DNA from: Methylocystis sp. MJC1
GTDB lineage: Bacteria; Pseudomonadota; Alphaproteobacteria; Rhizobiales; Beijerinckiaceae
Length of the DNA: 64,000 nucleotides
Assembly: GCF_026427715.1 (NCBI RefSeq)
Contig: NZ_CP107558.1
Span: 3,689,001 to 3,753,000 of the forward strand
Reading direction: 5' to 3'
In this document: positions 62,349 through 64,000 of the stretch, piece by piece
How the letters are laid out: each line of letters starts with the position of its first letter
How positions within the stretch are numbered: position 1 is the first letter of the stretch
The notes under the pieces: model-generated
The model's database searches: none
What the model was told of the DNA's origin: nothing
Seen by the model: only the letters and a program-made list of their open reading frames with translations
Translations under genes and position numbers: made by a program

Positions 62349-64000
62349 TTAGTTGGCTTTGTATTCACCAAGGCTCAGGTCGTCGTACGGACCCTGGCCA
62401 TTGAGTGAAAACACCATCACGCCGCCGCCCATCTGCGTGTAGTTGGCGAGCTGCTTGAAGGCGCCGACCGCGCCGAGGCCGGCCGTCGGATCCTGAAGGT
62501 CAAACACAAGGCCCACTCCCGGCCAACCGCCGACGCCATACAAGATGGCGACATATTCAGTGCCCTTGTGCTGATAGACGATGGGATGACCAATGACGCC
62601 CGAGGGCAGCTTGAATTTCCAGAGCAGCTCGCCGGTGTCGCTGTTGCGAGCCTTGATGAAGCCGTCCAGCGTGCCATAGAAGACGACATTGCCAGCGGTC
62701 GCAGCGGTGCCGCCCCAAACCGCGAAGCGCTCCATCTTCTCCCATTTGAACTGGCCAGTGATCGCATTATAGGCTTTGATCTGGCCCAGCCCCTCGCCTT
62801 TCTGGCGGTCGCCCTTCGGACCCGGATACATGTTCAGGGTCGCGCCAACGAAGAACTGACCTGCGCGGTAGGGAAGCATGAAAGGCTCCCAATCCATGCA
62901 GATGTGATTCACGCCGAGGAAGAACAGCTCCTTGGTCGGATCGTAAGAGTCGAGACCCTGGTTGTGATAGCCCATCGCCGAGGGGCAAACATCCTTGGCG
63001 AGATGGTCCATGCGGGTTCCATATTCTGGATCGCGCGCAGGCAGGCCGCTTTTGAGGTCGACCTTCTTGAACACATTGACCGTGTCGTCGATCTTATCCG
63101 CGGAGATCAGCGTGCCGTCGGTGCGGTCGAGAGTATAGACGATGCCGTTGCGATCCGGATGGGTCAGCAGCTTGCGCAGCTTGCCTTCCTTATCCTTCTG
63201 CTCACTGAGCATCATGAAGTTGATGCCCGCGTAGTCCCACTCGTCGTGCGGCGTCTTCTGATAGCCGAACTTGGCCTGGCCGGTCTCGAGGTCGCGACCC
63301 CAGATGGTCATCGTCCACTTATTATCACCCGGGCGCATGGTCTCGTTCCACGGCGCCGGATTGCCGCTGCCGTAGTAAACGAGGTTGGTTCCCGGATCAT
63401 AGGCGAACCAGCCCCAGTTCGTGCCGCCGCCGATCTTCCAGGCGTCGCCTTCCCAGGTCGAGGTGCCGAGGCCCTTCTGACCGTAATGCGGATTTGCTTT
63501 GTTGAAATCGTCGCCGATGAGAACGTCCGAATCGGGGCCAGTCGCGTATGCGCGCCACTTCTGCTCGCCGGTGCGAACGTCGTAAGCCGTCATATAGCCG
63601 CGCACGCCGAGTTCCGCGCCCGAGCTGCCAATCAGCACAATGTCCTTATAGACGTGAGGCGCAACGGTGAGCGTCGAGCCGACCTTGAAGTCAGAGTTCT
63701 CGATTTTCCAGTATTCCTGGCCCGTAACGGCGTTGAGCGCCACAACATTGCCGTCGAGAAGCGTCTTGATGATCAGCGAGGGCGCCTTGCCGTCGCCCGG
63801 CCAGTAGGCAAGGCCGCGATTGACGATGTCACAGCAGGCGACAGCGCGCGCGGCGGCGTTTTGCTTGGGCTTATGCTGCCAGAGAATACGAGTGGGATCG
63901 GCCAGATCGAGAGCGAATGTGTTGTTGGGGAAGGAGGTATGCACATACATCTTCCCGTCGGCGACAATCGGCGCGCCTTCGTGCCCGCTCAGGAGCCCCG
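62349..64000 (-). CDS. mxaF: Methanol dehydrogenase large subunit MxaF (5' end outside window)
   Basis: About 550 C-terminal residues are present; roughly 75 residues, including the signal peptide, lie beyond the edge. The eight-bladed PQQ propeller shows Trp-docking repeats and the vicinal disulfide in [16 protein letters not shown]. The catalytic segment is [14 protein letters not shown]: the position two residues after the Asp is Ala, whereas lanthanide XoxF enzymes have a second Asp there (DYD). This marks a calcium-dependent MxaF. It oxidises methanol to formaldehyde in the periplasm with PQQ and MxaI. First gene of mxaFJGI. Confidence 0.96.
   Translation of the reverse strand, partial: GLLSGHEGAPIVADGKMYVHTSFPNNTFALDLADPTRILWQHKPKQNAAARAVACCDIVNRGLAYWPGDGKAPSLIIKTLLDGNVVALNAVTGQEYWKIENSDFKVGSTLTVAPHVYKDIVLIGSSGAELGVRGYMTAYDVRTGEQKWRAYATGPDSDVLIGDDFNKANPHYGQKGLGTSTWEGDAWKIGGGTNWGWFAYDPGTNLVYYGSGNPAPWNETMRPGDNKWTMTIWGRDLETGQAKFGYQKTPHDEWDYAGINFMMLSEQKDKEGKLRKLLTHPDRNGIVYTLDRTDGTLISADKIDDTVNVFKKVDLKSGLPARDPEYGTRMDHLAKDVCPSAMGYHNQGLDSYDPTKELFFLGVNHICMDWEPFMLPYRAGQFFVGATLNMYPGPKGDRQKGEGLGQIKAYNAITGQFKWEKMERFAVWGGTAATAGNVVFYGTLDGFIKARNSDTGELLWKFKLPSGVIGHPIVYQHKGTEYVAILYGVGGWPGVGLVFDLQDPTAGLGAVGAFKQLANYTQMGGGVMVFSLNGQGPYDDLSLGEYKAN

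Noticed and set aside
62349..64000. Lanthanide-type methanol dehydrogenase (XoxF)
   Set aside because: The catalytic segment is WDYAGIN, lacking the second Asp of XoxF (DYD), and mxaJGI follow directly.

Overview
The window reads as a chromosomal segment of a GC-rich alphaproteobacterial methylotroph, most likely a type II methanotroph of the Methylocystis/Methylosinus kind. The main evidence is a nearly complete calcium-type methanol dehydrogenase cluster at the right end (mxaF-J-G-I-R-S-A-C-K-L-D, minus strand, mxaF cut by the window edge). It is accompanied by a tiny pqqA gene and a divergent two-component pair of the mxaY/mxaB kind. The housekeeping genes (hisS, dxs, lysA) look like those of Rhizobiales. 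No methane monooxygenase gene is in the window, so methanotrophy itself is inferred. No rRNA, tRNA, CRISPR, prophage or insertion sequence was seen.

Layout. 1-5.4 kb: 5' end of a HyfB-like membrane subunit, a SulP anion transporter, an OmpR-type two-component system, a small secreted protein and a frameshifted membrane gene. 5.5-8.8 kb: an EmrA/EmrB-like efflux pair and a DUF421 protein. 8.8-12.6 kb: an AAA+ ATPase translationally coupled to a tandem-domain SagB-type nitroreductase, a pair of unknown role. 12.7-16.7 kb: three small secreted proteins, a cupin, two VOC proteins, and an ArsR regulator with a tandem AHSA1-domain protein behind a clear palindromic operator. 16.8-25.2 kb: an envelope block with a DUF4142 protein, four outer-membrane beta-barrel proteins (one a fusion of two barrels) and a small Cys-containing secreted protein. 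25.4-34.3 kb: a second OmpR-type two-component system followed by an RND efflux operon that ends in a small duplicated-Cys protein.

34.4-50 kb is mainly housekeeping: universal stress protein, hisS, a GIY-YIG protein, an overlapping patatin / acetoacetate decarboxylase / 3-hydroxybutyrate dehydrogenase operon (ketone-body or PHB turnover), a Tat-exported repeat protein, dxs, an L,D-transpeptidase, a CelD-like acetyltransferase, lptM-lysA, a hydrolase and a UDP-sugar epimerase. 49.7-51 kb holds a cytochrome b561-like protein coupled to a Tat-exported molybdopterin oxidoreductase.

51.3-64 kb is the methanol oxidation island. pqqA encodes the precursor peptide of PQQ, the cofactor of MxaFI. The mxaY-like kinase and mxaB-like regulator probably control expression. 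MxaF, MxaI, MxaG and MxaJ form the periplasmic dehydrogenase, its cytochrome cL and an accessory binding protein. MxaR, S, A, C, K, L and D are maturation factors, encoded in an almost gapless run of overlapping genes. A strong hairpin followed by a T-run lies between mxaI and mxaR and probably separates the highly expressed mxaFJGI message from the assembly genes.

Two families of dispersed palindromic intergenic repeats are scattered through the window: about 163 bp in three copies and about 80 bp in four to five copies.
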